Source: Aureimonas flava (GTDB taxonomy: Bacteria > Pseudomonadota > Alphaproteobacteria > Rhizobiales > Rhizobiaceae). From it: a DNA stretch of 64,000 nucleotides. The stretch covers positions 1 through 64,000 of the forward strand of contig NZ_QYRN01000011.1 in assembly GCF_003583935.1 (NCBI RefSeq), in the 5' to 3' direction. Below are positions 1 through 8,108 of this stretch, in pieces (within the stretch, counting starts at the first letter, position 1; every line of letters begins with the position of its first letter). A program made the position numbers and the translations under genes. The notes beneath the pieces were generated by a model, which saw only the letters and a program-made list of their open reading frames with translations, was not told the origin of the DNA and did no database searches.

Positions 1-148
1 CGATCAGGCGCAGCAGCGTGGACTTGCCGCAGCCCGACGGGCCGACGAAGACCACGAACTCACCGTCCGCGATCTCGAGATCGAGACCGGGAATGATCAC
101 GGCTTCGCCGAACCGCTTCTGGACGTTGCGAAGATGGATGGGTGCCAT
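1..148 (-). CDS. Sugar ABC transporter ATP-binding protein (N-terminal part, runs off window)
   Basis: Only the first 49 codons lie in the window. They read from ATG at 148 leftward and contain the Walker A motif GPSGCGKST about 40 residues in, preceded by the start typical of UgpC/MalK-family ATPases ([11 protein letters not shown], then a short beta strand and [11 protein letters not shown]). It would energise the two permeases encoded immediately upstream (172-1965) and the binding protein at 2107, as the last visible gene of the alpha-galactoside operon. The gap to the preceding permease is 23 bp. The family is clear; the substrate is inferred from the operon. Confidence 0.9.
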   Translation of the reverse strand, partial: MAPIHLRNVQKRFGEAVIIPGLDLEIADGEFVVFVGPSGCGKSTLLRLI

Positions 149-171
149 GGGCGTGTTCCCTGCCGCCGGGC

Positions 172-1017
172 TCAGCCCTTGACGGCGCCGTTGGACAAGC
201 CTTCCACGAGGAAGCGCTGGAGATAGACGAAGCCGATCGCCACCGGCACCACGGCCAGGACCGAGGCCGCGGTCAGCGCGCCCCAGTCGGTCTGGTGCGA
301 GCCCTTGAAGATCATGATGCCGGGCGTGAGCGTGCGCCGCGCGTCCTCGTTGACCAGGACGTAGCCGAACATAAACTCGTTCCAGGCCGCGATGAAGGCG
401 AAGACGCCGGTCGCCAGGATGCCTGGGGCCGACAGTGGCACGAGGATGCGGAACATGAAGCCGAGGCGCGAGCACCCGTCCATCTCCGCCGCCTCCTCCA
501 GCTCGCGCGGAACCGCGTCGAAGAAGCCCTTCAGCATAAAGGTGACGAGCGGGACCATGAAGGTGCAGTAGACGATGATCAGCGCGCTGTAGGTGCTGAG
601 GAGGTCAAGGTTGCGCATCAGCATGTAGAGCGGGATGAGCAGAAGCACGCCCGGTATCATCTGCGAGACAACCAGAGCCCCGCCGATCGTGCGTGCCACC
701 GAAAGATAGCCCCAGCGGCTCAGCGCGTAGCTGGCGAAGATCGCTAGCGTCAGCGTGAGGACCGTGGAGGCTAGCGACACGATCAGGCTGTTGCCGATGT
801 AGGTGAGGAAGGCGCTGTCCAGGACGACCTTCCCGAAGTTCGACAGCGTCGGCGCCGAGATCCAGAAGGTCGGCCGGCTGCTCATCACTTCCGACACGGG
901 CTTGAGCGCCGTGTCCACCATCCACAGGAACGGGAACAGGCAGAAGACCGAGAAGCCGAGAAGGATTATGTAGGTCAGCCCCCTGGCGAGCAGGCGATGG
1001 CTCTGCGGCGTTACCAT
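172..1017 (-). CDS. Carbohydrate ABC transporter permease, MalG/UgpE type
   Basis: Inner-membrane permease of 281 residues, the usual length for MalG-type subunits. It has about six hydrophobic segments and the cytoplasmic EAA loop ([19 protein letters not shown], roughly residues 175-193) that docks on the ATPase. It pairs with the MalF-type permease only 3 bp upstream (1021-1965) and would import the ligand delivered by the binding protein at 2107-3372. Because the operon opens with a GH4 galactosidase, an alpha-galactoside is the likely cargo. The family call is secure; the substrate is inferred. Confidence 0.93.
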   Translation of the reverse strand: MVTPQSHRLLARGLTYIILLGFSVFCLFPFLWMVDTALKPVSEVMSSRPTFWISAPTLSNFGKVVLDSAFLTYIGNSLIVSLASTVLTLTLAIFASYALSRWGYLSVARTIGGALVVSQMIPGVLLLIPLYMLMRNLDLLSTYSALIIVYCTFMVPLVTFMLKGFFDAVPRELEEAAEMDGCSRLGFMFRILVPLSAPGILATGVFAFIAAWNEFMFGYVLVNEDARRTLTPGIMIFKGSHQTDWGALTAASVLAVVPVAIGFVYLQRFLVEGLSNGAVKG

Positions 1018-1020
1018 GAC

Positions 1021-1965
1021 TCAGCGCGCTCCCTTGGCGCGAACAGCGTAGAAGTACACGAAGAACACGGTCGCCATGAAGCTCATCGACATGGAGGCCA
1101 GCGCGGAGGCCGCGCCGACGTCGAAGTCCTCCATCGCGGACTGGTAGATCATGATCGGCAGGGTCTGCGAGGCGTCGAGCGGACCGCCCTGCGTCATCAC
1201 CCAGATGAAGTCGAAATTGATCGCGGTCCACACGACGTGGATGAAGATCAGCGTAAACGACACGGTTCTGAGATGGGGCAGGGTGATCACGAAGAAGCGG
1301 CGGATCGTGCCGGCGCCGTCCATCGCGGCGGCCTCGTGCAGGTCGCGCGGCACCGCGAGGAGGGCGGCCAGGAGGCTGATCGTATAGAAGGGGAAGGAGC
1401 GCCAGACGTTGACGAAGGTCACGGTGAGGAGCGCCGTGTCGAGGCCGCCGAGCCAGTCGCGCGGGGCATCGAGGATTCCGAGATCGACCATCCAGGCGTT
1501 CAGGATGCCGTAGTCGGGGTTCAGGAGCCACATCCAGTTGAGACCGGCGATGACGATCGGGATGACCCAAGGAACCACGATCACGGCGCGGAACAGGGCG
1601 CGCCCGCGCACCGGCTGGGCGAGGGCCAGCGCCGAGGCCAGGCCCAGCGCGTATTCGCCCGCCACCGACAGGACGGTCCAGATCACCGTATTGACGAGGG
1701 CTGGGACGAAGGCCTCGTCATCCAGCACCGTGCGGAAGTTGTCGAGGCCGGCGAAGCCAGTCGCGGTCGGATCCACGAGGTTCACGTATCGAAAGCTCTG
1801 CCAGCCGACGCTCACCAGGGGCCAGGCGATCAGCACCAGGAGCAGCGCGGCGGTCGGAGCCAGGAACAGGGCTGCCAGCCGCCTTTCCCTGCGCAGTCGG
1901 GGAACGGGGCGCCGAGCGGGCCTTGCCTCTTCCCGGTGCGGCACAGCGAGGTCGGTGACGGCCAT
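1021..1965 (-). CDS. Carbohydrate ABC transporter permease, MalF/UgpA type
   Basis: Inner-membrane permease of 314 residues. A basic N-terminal tail (rich in Arg up to about residue 28) precedes the first hydrophobic segment, and the EAA loop reads DLHEAAAMDGAGTIRRFF. The MalF-type subunit normally has the longer N-terminus, as here. It sits between the binding protein (141-bp gap containing a strong hairpin) and the MalG-type permease (3-bp gap), so the two permeases are almost certainly co-translated. Confidence 0.93.
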   Translation of the reverse strand: MAVTDLAVPHREEARPARRPVPRLRRERRLAALFLAPTAALLLVLIAWPLVSVGWQSFRYVNLVDPTATGFAGLDNFRTVLDDEAFVPALVNTVIWTVLSVAGEYALGLASALALAQPVRGRALFRAVIVVPWVIPIVIAGLNWMWLLNPDYGILNAWMVDLGILDAPRDWLGGLDTALLTVTFVNVWRSFPFYTISLLAALLAVPRDLHEAAAMDGAGTIRRFFVITLPHLRTVSFTLIFIHVVWTAINFDFIWVMTQGGPLDASQTLPIMIYQSAMEDFDVGAASALASMSMSFMATVFFVYFYAVRAKGAR

Positions 1966-1992
1966 ATGCGGGTTCCTCGGCTGTGGAAGATG

Positions 1993-2035
1993 CCCCCCGG
2001 GCGGCAGTGCGCCGCATCGCCGGGGGGAGCCGCCC
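1993..2035 (-). repeat. Intercistronic GC hairpin between binding-protein and permease genes
   Basis: CCCCCCGG (1993-2000) pairs with CCGGGGGG (2020-2027). An overlapping alternative stem, GGGCGGC (1999-2005) with GCCGCCC (2029-2035), competes for the same bases. There is no T-run, so this is not a classical intrinsic terminator. In sugar ABC operons such a hairpin after the binding-protein gene commonly stabilises the upstream mRNA or attenuates readthrough. Comparable hairpins follow the binding-protein genes at 13001 and 52725. Confidence 0.55.
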
Positions 2036-2106
2036 GTCCGGGAGGCGGGAGGGGCGGACCGGCGATGCCGGTTGCGACCTCGGGCGGCGGGGAGGACGGA
2101 GCGCGG

Positions 2107-3372
2107 CTACTCGGCGGAGAGCTGGCCCGACTGGCGAAGGCTCTTGTTGACGGCCTCGCCGAGCTTGGCGGCGACGGTCTCGGGCGCGTCGTTCTTCAGG
2201 AGGACGCGCGCGACCGAGTCCTCCATGGCGCGCGTGATCGAGCCGAGCGCGACCGGCGGGAAGGAGACGCCAATGCCGGTCAGCGCGGTGAACGGCTTGC
2301 CCCAGACCTCGTCGCCCTCCACGTCGCTGCGGGGCGACCGGTCCGGGAACATCTTCTGCTGAACGTCGCGGCCGAGCATGAAGGAGGCGAACTTCCACAC
2401 CGCCTCGGCCTTGGCCGGATCCTCCTGCTTGTAGACGAAGATCGGCGCGATCTCGAAGAAGGTCGCCGGCTTCCCGCCCGCCGGCGGGGGCGCGACGAGA
2501 ACGTCCGCCATCTCCTTCGGGTTCTGCTCGGTGCGGGTACGCATCCAGGAACCGTTCACTGCCATCGCATACTGGCCGAGTGCGAAGTTAGTGTCCTCCT
2601 CCTCCCAGCCCCAACCCGCGGCCTGCGGCGGCACCACCGCCTCGTCGAGCATCCGACGATAGAAGGCGAAGACCTCGGCCGCCCGCCCGAGCTCGGCCGG
2701 GTCGTCCTTCCAGGTGTTGCGGTACTTACCGTCCGACTGGAGCCGAGCGATCTCCACCTCGTTCTGGGCGAGGTACATGAGAAGTTCCTGCGGCGAGCGC
2801 ACTCCGCGCCCCGCGATGCCGAAGCCGTGCTTGCCGGTCTTTTCGCGGATCGTCTTGGCGGCGTCGACCAGCGCGTCCCAGGTCTCGGGCGGGCTGGATA
2901 GACCGGCCTCCTTGAGCATGTCGGAATGGTAGAGAAGCGCGCGTAGGCCGAGATAGTTCGGCAGCGCCATCAGCCTGCCGTCCACGGTGAGCTGCTTCAG
3001 CGCGTTGGGATAGATCGCGTCGCGGTCGGGCCAGGCGGCCATCTGATCCGTGAGGTCGGCCAGCGCCCCCATGCGGTTTAGCTCGCCGAACCATTCGATC
3101 AGGCCCCAGGACAGGTCGGGCGAGTCGCCGCCGGCGATCGCGGTCACCAGCTTGTTGTGGAGCGCGTCGAAGGCGATCACCTGTGGCTTGATCGTGATGT
3201 CCGGGTTGGCGGCCTCGAAGTCCTTGATCGCCGCCTGCGCCGCCTTAGCGTCGGCCTGGCCCGGGTCCCAGGCGGTCCAGAAGTCGATCGTCACCGGGGC
3301 GGCGACCGCCGCGCCCGAGATGAAGGTCAGAGACAGCGTGGCCGCCAGAAACGTGCGGCGTAGGATCTTCAT
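2107..3372 (-). CDS. Extracellular sugar-binding protein (family 1 solute-binding protein)
   Basis: A 421-residue periplasmic binding protein. It begins MKILRRTFLAATLSLTFISG with a Sec signal peptide probably cleaved after AAVAA, followed by VTIDFWTAWD, the usual start of the UgpB/MalE-like mature fold. The ATG at 3372 is chosen because the signal peptide starts there; the frame stays open further upstream without a meaningful N-terminus. It would capture an oligosaccharide, probably an alpha-galactoside, for the permeases at 172-1965. It lies 74 bp downstream of the GH4 gene. Confidence 0.93.
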   Translation of the reverse strand: MKILRRTFLAATLSLTFISGAAVAAPVTIDFWTAWDPGQADAKAAQAAIKDFEAANPDITIKPQVIAFDALHNKLVTAIAGGDSPDLSWGLIEWFGELNRMGALADLTDQMAAWPDRDAIYPNALKQLTVDGRLMALPNYLGLRALLYHSDMLKEAGLSSPPETWDALVDAAKTIREKTGKHGFGIAGRGVRSPQELLMYLAQNEVEIARLQSDGKYRNTWKDDPAELGRAAEVFAFYRRMLDEAVVPPQAAGWGWEEEDTNFALGQYAMAVNGSWMRTRTEQNPKEMADVLVAPPPAGGKPATFFEIAPIFVYKQEDPAKAEAVWKFASFMLGRDVQQKMFPDRSPRSDVEGDEVWGKPFTALTGIGVSFPPVALGSITRAMEDSVARVLLKNDAPETVAAKLGEAVNKSLRQSGQLSAE

Positions 3373-3446
3373 GGTTCCACCTCCCGAAAGAACGATGATG
3401 CGTTGGTTCGGGGAGCCGGTCCCGCGGGAACCGCCTCCCCGCGATC

Positions 3447-4940
3447 TCAGGCGACGATCTGCTCGTCGGGCGCGACAGTCTCGTTGCCCGTGCGCCGCGC
3501 GGAGCGGATCTCCTCGACAGAGCGCACGGGCAGGCGCGCCGCGCCCTCCCATTCGCGCCGCTTCACCTGCGAGGTCGCAAGGCGCGCTCGGGCATCCGGG
3601 ATGGCCGAGGCGTATTGCGGCAGCCACGGCGCCTGCGCCACCAGAAGTTCGTCCACCATCTGCCAGACCTCGTCCGGCGTGCACACGGCGCCAACGAGCG
3701 GATCGTTGAGGACGGCGAGCTTGAGAAGGTCGACGTCGCCCGTCACCGCCGCCCTGACCGACATGCGCTGCACGTTGATCGAGGCGAGGCAGGGTGCGGC
3801 GCAGGCATCCGGCAGGGTCAGGCCGGCCACCATGTTGAGGCCGAAACGGTCGACGAAGCCGGTCGATTCCACGATGGCGTCGTCCGGCAGGTTGGTGACG
3901 AGGCCGCGGTTCTTGACGTTGAAGTGGCCGCGATAGACGCGCCCGGTCTCCAGCGCCTCGATGATGTAGCTCGCATGCTCGGTGGAGCGGCGGGCCGGGT
4001 CGATCGGCCTGTCGGCGTTGGCGAGGTACTGCGGAAATTCCTCCTCGAACCAGTTGCGGCCCTCGGTGCACACGCGCAGGTACCCGCCCGTCTCGCCGTG
4101 GATCCAGTCCGACATGTCGATCCAGCGGCCGATTTCCTCGGGCCGCTTGCGGTACCAAGGCAGGTACTCCGACAGGTGGCCGTTGGACTCGGTGGAATAG
4201 ACCCCGAACCGCCGCAGGACGTCGATGCGCACCTTTTCCTGGCTGGCGTAGACCGGGTGGCGCTCGAACGCCGCCAGGAGTTCGGCGCCGGAGACCGGGC
4301 GCCCCTTGAGGCGCACGTCTACATACCAGGTCTGGTGGTTGATGCCGGTGCACACATAGTCGAGATCGCTCGGCGCCTCGGCCCCCAGCACCTCGGCGAT
4401 CTGCCTCGCGCCGTGCTGGATTCCGTGGCACAGGCCGATCGTGTCGACCCCGCCGTGGTCGATCGCCGCCCATGTGTTCATCGCCATGGGGTTGGCATAG
4501 TTGATGAGGCGCACGTCCGGCGCGGCGAGCTCGCGGATGTCGCGGCAGAAATCGAGGATCGCCGCGATCGATCGCTGGCCGTACATGATGCCGCCGGCGC
4601 ACAGCGTGTCGCCGACGCACTGGTCGACGCCGTAGCGCAGCGGGATGCGGATGTCCTCGGCGAAGGCCTCGAGCCCGCCGATGCGCGTGAGGTTGATGAC
4701 GTAGCGCGCCCCGGCGAGCGCCTCCCGCCGGTCCGTGCTCGCGGTGATGCGCGTCGGCATGGCGTTGGCCGCTACCATGCGCTCCAGGATCTCGCGCACC
4801 ATGTCGAGGTTGTGTGTGTTGATGTCGGTCAGCGAGAATTCGGCATCCCGCAGTTCCGGCACGCAGAGAATGTCGCGTACCAGGGTTCGGGTAAATCCGA
4901 CGCTTCCGGCGCCGATGATCGCGATCTTCAATCCGCTCAT
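3447..4940 (-). CDS. melA: GH4 family alpha-galactosidase (MelA-like)
   Basis: A 497-residue NAD- and Mn-dependent glycosidase of family GH4, which cleaves by an oxidation/elimination cycle rather than classical hydrolysis. The N-terminal dinucleotide motif GAGSVGF (residues 10-16), NPMAMNTW (about 150-157), the metal-binding CHG (171-173) and GINH (about 199-202) are all present. The NPMAMNTW block and the C-terminal region resemble E. coli MelA as I recall it. The start at 4940 is preferred over a possible one at 4964 because GGAAG stands just before it. It is first gene of the leftward operon and probably acts in the cytoplasm on imported alpha-galactosides; alpha-glucosidase or galacturonidase activity is possible in this family. 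Confidence 0.88.
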   Translation of the reverse strand: MSGLKIAIIGAGSVGFTRTLVRDILCVPELRDAEFSLTDINTHNLDMVREILERMVAANAMPTRITASTDRREALAGARYVINLTRIGGLEAFAEDIRIPLRYGVDQCVGDTLCAGGIMYGQRSIAAILDFCRDIRELAAPDVRLINYANPMAMNTWAAIDHGGVDTIGLCHGIQHGARQIAEVLGAEAPSDLDYVCTGINHQTWYVDVRLKGRPVSGAELLAAFERHPVYASQEKVRIDVLRRFGVYSTESNGHLSEYLPWYRKRPEEIGRWIDMSDWIHGETGGYLRVCTEGRNWFEEEFPQYLANADRPIDPARRSTEHASYIIEALETGRVYRGHFNVKNRGLVTNLPDDAIVESTGFVDRFGLNMVAGLTLPDACAAPCLASINVQRMSVRAAVTGDVDLLKLAVLNDPLVGAVCTPDEVWQMVDELLVAQAPWLPQYASAIPDARARLATSQVKRREWEGAARLPVRSVEEIRSARRTGNETVAPDEQIVA

Positions 4941-5076
4941 GCTCTTCCCTATTTCACAAGGCACCCGCAGCCTGAACGAAGCCGCGCGTCCCGCGGGGTC
5001 GAGCGTCCATCGCTTCGCTTCGTGGGCGATTTATGCGAGAGCGGACCAACGGAGAAAAGAGGAGGTCCGTGCTCTG
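4941..5076. promoter_or_regulatory. Divergent promoter region of the alpha-galactoside operon and its AraC regulator
   Basis: This 136-bp gap separates the outward-facing GH4 gene (leftward) and AraC-type regulator (rightward), so it must hold both promoters and probably the AraC-protein binding sites. It is less GC-rich than its surroundings. A GGAGG ribosome site stands at 5061-5065. I could not pick out a convincing operator repeat or -35/-10 pair by eye. Confidence 0.6.
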
Positions 5077-5991
5077 ATGGGTAATTTCATGCTCGATCGT
5101 CTCCTGAGCGGCGGCGGGTTCCGGCGAACCCTCACCTTTCCCCGGCGGCGTGACGGGCTCCACATCATGGCCACCAGCGTCGGGGTCGAGACGGCGCGGG
5201 GGCCGGCCTACGACTGGAACGGGCGCAGCCGGGGCCATACGCCGTTTTCGGTGCTCCAGCACACGGTGGACGGCGCGGGGCGCCTGCGCTACGAGCGGCG
5301 CGGGTTCCGCGTCGAGCCCGGGCAGACCATGCTGGTCTCGATCCCGCACGCGCATCGATACTGGCTGGAGCCCGGCGAGAGCTGGAGCTTCTTCTGGATC
5401 GCGATGAGCGGGCAGGAGGCGTTACGGCTCCACCGCGCCATCCTGCACGCGGCGGGTCCGGTGTTCCGGCTCCAGCCTCGGACGGTGGAGGTCCTGGCCG
5501 ATATCTGCTTGACCCTGCGCGAGCCGGACGTGACGGCGGGCTTGGCTTCGAGCGAGGCCTATCGCGCCACCATGGCATTGCACGACGACCTGATGAGCCG
5601 CACGGACGGCGAGGGCGGCCACGGCGCGACGCCGCGACTGGAGCGGGCCACCGCCTATGCCCGGGCCCATCTGGAGGCGCCGCTGGATGTGGCGACGTTG
5701 GCGGGCGTGGCAGGGCTCAGCCGCGCGCATTTCGTGCGCCTGTTCCGGCGCTTCCAGGGCGTCAGCCCTTCGGAGTTCGTGGCGCGGGAGCGGATGAAGC
5801 GCGCGACGCGGCTCCTGATCAACGGCCAGCTCAGCGTCAAAGAGATCGCCAGCGCCTGCGGGTTCGAGGATCCGAACTACTTCGCCAAGGTCTTCCGCCG
5901 CACCTACGCCATCAGTCCCTCCGAGTTCCGCAGCACCGGCATGTATTCTACGACCTCCGGCGCCGATGCGCCGCTCGATCCGCCCGCCTAG
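5077..5991 (+). CDS. AraC family transcriptional regulator
   Basis: A 304-residue regulator. The N-terminal half is a cupin-like AraC ligand-binding domain (PGQTMLVSIPHAHRYWLEPGESWSFFWI around residue 90 is typical). The C-terminal ~100 residues hold two helix-turn-helix motifs (LATLAGVAGLSRAHFVRLFRRF and VKEIASACGFEDPNYFAKVFRR). The ATG at 5077 follows GGAGG at 5061-5065 with a rather long spacing; ATG 5089 is an alternative. It is divergent from the GH4/ABC operon and most likely activates it in response to the imported sugar, as MelR does in E. coli. Confidence 0.93.
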   Translation: MGNFMLDRLLSGGGFRRTLTFPRRRDGLHIMATSVGVETARGPAYDWNGRSRGHTPFSVLQHTVDGAGRLRYERRGFRVEPGQTMLVSIPHAHRYWLEPGESWSFFWIAMSGQEALRLHRAILHAAGPVFRLQPRTVEVLADICLTLREPDVTAGLASSEAYRATMALHDDLMSRTDGEGGHGATPRLERATAYARAHLEAPLDVATLAGVAGLSRAHFVRLFRRFQGVSPSEFVARERMKRATRLLINGQLSVKEIASACGFEDPNYFAKVFRRTYAISPSEFRSTGMYSTTSGADAPLDPPA

Positions 5992-6095
5992 CACTGAGGC
6001 GGCATGGTTCCGGACCTTGTCGCGAGGCTCGGCATCGAGATGACGCCCATGGGTTCGAGCGCCGTCGATGGGACGCTGCTCCGCCGGGGTGCGGA

Positions 6096-6386
6096 TCACG
6101 AACCGCCCGCCACCCGCCGCGATGCGGCGACACCCCGATGCCGCACGGCGGCGGACATGGCGTCCAAGAAGGTGCGTAGCTTGCGGGGCTGTTGGTGGCG
6201 CTTGGCGAACAGGGCAAGGAGCGGAACCGCGCCGCCGCTCCAACCGGGGAGCACCGGTTCCAGCCGGCCGGCCGCGAGGTCGACGGCCATGTCCAGGATC
6301 GACCTCATCATGATGCCGTGGCGGGCGAGGCACCCGTCACGGAGCGAGTCGCCATTGTCGACGCGCAGGCGCCGGACTTCCATCCC
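6096..6386 (-). pseudogene. LysR-family regulator remnant (C-terminal part of effector domain)
   Basis: On the minus strand the frame reads VRRLRVDNGDSLRDG, then GIMMRSILD and DLAAGRLEPVLPGWSGGAVPLLALF, ending in KLRTFLDAM. This is the characteristic C-terminal end of a LysR substrate-binding domain. The DNA-binding domain and most of the effector domain are absent: at about 6387 the similarity stops and a fragment of a different gene on the other strand begins. There is no start codon in a sensible place. It is a truncated, non-functional relic. Confidence 0.7.
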
Positions 6387-6782
6387 ATGCAGGAGGACGA
6401 ACTGCGCCACCGCGCCGAGGCGAGCGGCCCGGAATGGACGATCCTGCGGCCGGACGTGATATTGGGCGACGCCGCCGGCAATCAGATGAACATCGCCACC
6501 GCGATCAGTGCCTATGCCGCGCTGACAAGGGCCGATGGCGCCGCGTTCCGCTTCCTCGGCAGTGCCTGCGTCCACGATCATTGCCTCGCCCAGTTCACCG
6601 ACGCGCATGCGCTCGCCCGCGCAGCCTGTGGGCGGCGAGTGCGGACGTGGCGCGGCAGCAGGCCTCCAACTAAGTCCACGCGCCGTTCCGCTGGAGGTGG
6701 GCGTGAGCGAGGGTGGTGGCGCATTTCGGGCTGGAGACGGGCGCGCCGATCCCCTTTCGCCACCCGCATCCTGCCGCGGCCG
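6387..6782 (+). pseudogene. SDR (VEP1-like NAD-dependent epimerase family) remnant, frameshifted
   Basis: The plus strand encodes EWTILRPDVILGDAAGNQMN, then a stretch reading ISAYAALTRADGAAFRFLGS, characteristic of the C-terminal half of VEP1/progesterone-reductase-like SDRs. The reading frame then breaks near 6625-6700: LWAASADVARQQASN continues in a second frame, and HFGLETGAPIPF (from about 6713) in a third. The Rossmann N-terminus is missing, cut off at the junction with the LysR fragment. At least two frameshifts and the truncation mark it as dead. Confidence 0.68.
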
Positions 6783-6789
6783 TGAGGAG

Positions 6790-7045
6790 ACTGACCTCGC
6801 TAACCGTGACCGCCTTCGACCATCGTCCTCGACGTCCGCAATGTGGACGTTTCCGCCGCCTGGTACGCGGCAGCGCTGGGGTTGGAGCGACACGACGTCC
6901 GATCCTCGGAGGGCATTACCCGGACGAGCATGTGGTTCGGCCGGAACAAGATCAACCTGCGCTCGCTCGAGGCCCCGCAAGGAATGGTTCACGGGTGAGA
7001 CGGTAGCCTGATCGAGGTGTCGTCCTACGGATGGCGCAGCGTCGC
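6790..7045 (+). pseudogene. VOC/glyoxalase-family protein remnant, frameshifted
   Basis: LTSLTVTAFDH (from 6791) is continued after a one-base frame change by IVLDVRNVDVSAAWYAAALG (from 6822) and TSMWFGRNKINL. Another frame change gives EWFTGETV, and then LIEVSSYG at about 7010-7035. These are the first strands, the middle and the last strand of a vicinal-oxygen-chelate domain (usual end DPDGSLIEVSSY). Most of the second half is deleted and no single frame links the pieces, so it is a pseudogene. Confidence 0.68.
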
Positions 7046-7217
7046 CGGCGCCCCGGTTCCGCCAGCGCGTCGGCCGGAGCGTCCGATTCCAGGCCGGACA
7101 GGACGGTCGTCTGCGGGAGGGCGGGGCGGGGACATCCGCATCCTCGCGCCGATCGGCCCACGAGGCTGCATTCCTCAACGGCCGCGATCGGATCGATCTA
7201 TGTTCGGGGCGGACATC

Positions 7218-7376
7218 CCCGCCGAGGATCGTGGCGTGGTCGGTCAGAAACGTCTGGAGCGTGGCGGGGCGCCGACCCATCCAACGCTTGACCTCGTCGG
7301 TGACATGGTCTTCCGACCCTCTGGCGACTTCGTCGCCCAGGGCGGCGAGTGTCGCGGCATAGCGGATTGTTTGAAC
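7218..7376 (-). pseudogene. NmrA-type NAD(P)-binding protein remnant (C-terminal fragment)
   Basis: Minus-strand reading gives YAATLAALGDEVARG, then DHVTDEVKRWMGRRPATLQT and a final FLTDHATILGG. This pattern (VTD-V-R-LGRPP-F-A/LADFL) closes NmrA-family SDR-like reductases. Only about 53 codons survive; the Rossmann core that should lie to the right is replaced by the start of the TetR remnant. No start codon or Rossmann glycine motif is present. Confidence 0.55.
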
Positions 7377-7449
7377 GGAACGCGACCGTTCCGACGATGA
7401 CGTGCCGACGTGGCGCGGACCCGGTGGGGCCGCGGTCCGCAGATCCAGT

Positions 7450-7985
7450 GTCACGGATGCGCTGCGACGGACCTTCGGCGAGTGGGCGCGGGTAGGCTAT
7501 GCGGCTCTCCGTCTGGAGCGCGTCGCCAAGCGCGCCGGGGTCGGCAAGGCCGTTCTCCACCGGCGCTGGTCGTCGAAGTCCGCCACGGCGAAGCGACCTC
7601 CTGGCCCAAGTCGGCCTGTCCATCACGCTAGCGGGCGACATGGGATCGCTCGAGGCCGCCCTCGAGGCGCTCCTTATCGTGGTCTGCCGCGTTCTGTGCC
7701 GCCGGATGATCCGGCGCATCCTCACGGACCCTCGTGCCGAGATCGGTCGAGAGCCCGCTCTGGCGCAGGCCATCCGTCCGTTCCAGTAGGCACGCACGCG
7801 CACGCGCTCGCGATATCACGGACCGCGCAAACGCGCGGGGAGAGTCGAATGCGCCTGTCGACGTCGGGACGATCGCCGACGGTCTGGCGGCCCCGCTCTA
7901 CTGGCGCCTCGCTGTGATCAGGGGCGGTCGGACCGCGAGCACATCAGACGGCTGGCCCGGATGCGAGCGGCAGCCGCTAAGGCGC
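7450..7985 (+). pseudogene. TetR family regulator remnant with several frameshifts
   Basis: VTDALRRTFGEWARVGYAAL and ERVAKRAGVGKAVLHRRWSS (7450-7580) form a complete TetR helix-turn-helix. The continuation lies in another frame: LLAQVGLSITLAGDMGSLEA through MIRRILTDPRAEIGREPALA (about 7600-7790). The C-terminal helix LAAPLYWRLAVI (about 7890) and REHIRRLARMRAAA are in yet other frames. At least three frameshifts break a gene otherwise recognisable along its whole length. Its former partner was probably the NmrA-like fragment on the opposite strand. Confidence 0.72.
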
Positions 7986-8011
7986 ATAGGCACCCGACAA
8001 TCTCCATCCCC

Positions 8012-8040
8012 TTGACAGCCGCCAACGCTTCCGACAGCAA
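8012..8040 (+). promoter_or_regulatory. Likely sigma70-type promoter of the RbsA/C/C operon
   Basis: A consensus TTGACA -35 box lies at 8012-8017. With 17-bp spacing the -10 position falls at 8035-8040 (CAGCAA, weak), directly against the large LacI-type palindrome at 8039-8069. A repressor on that palindrome would block this promoter. The -35 is clear; the -10 is poor, fitting a promoter with other requirements. Confidence 0.5.
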
Positions 8041-8069
8041 TGGAAACGTTCTCAGAGAACGTTTCCATT
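8039..8069. promoter_or_regulatory. Double LacI-family operator (31-bp perfect palindrome)
   Basis: The 15-bp arm AATGGAAACGTTCTC (8039-8053) is repeated as its exact reverse complement at 8055-8069 around a single central A. Each arm also carries its own AACGTT core (8045-8050 and 8058-8063, centres 13 bp apart). It can therefore be read as two overlapping LacI/GalR-type sites of the form TGGnAACGTTnnCA. A related single site occurs at 11716 in the same operon, and a LacI-type gene lies at 14375. Translation of rbsA starts 40 bp downstream. Confidence 0.8.
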
Positions 8070-8108
8070 CTCTGGGTCGACCATTCGATACCTTTGGGAG
8101 GAGGGCGG

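Noticed and set aside
142-747. Long plus-strand frames opposite the first permease genes
   Set aside because: They are His/Arg/Asp-rich antisense shadows typical of high-GC DNA; the minus-strand permeases with EAA loops are clearly the real genes.
2107-4620. An 837-codon open frame spanning the binding-protein gene and the GH4 gene on the minus strand
   Set aside because: Only the 2107-3372 part (signal peptide onward) is protein-like; the rest is an out-of-frame Arg/Gly-rich reading of the GH4 gene.
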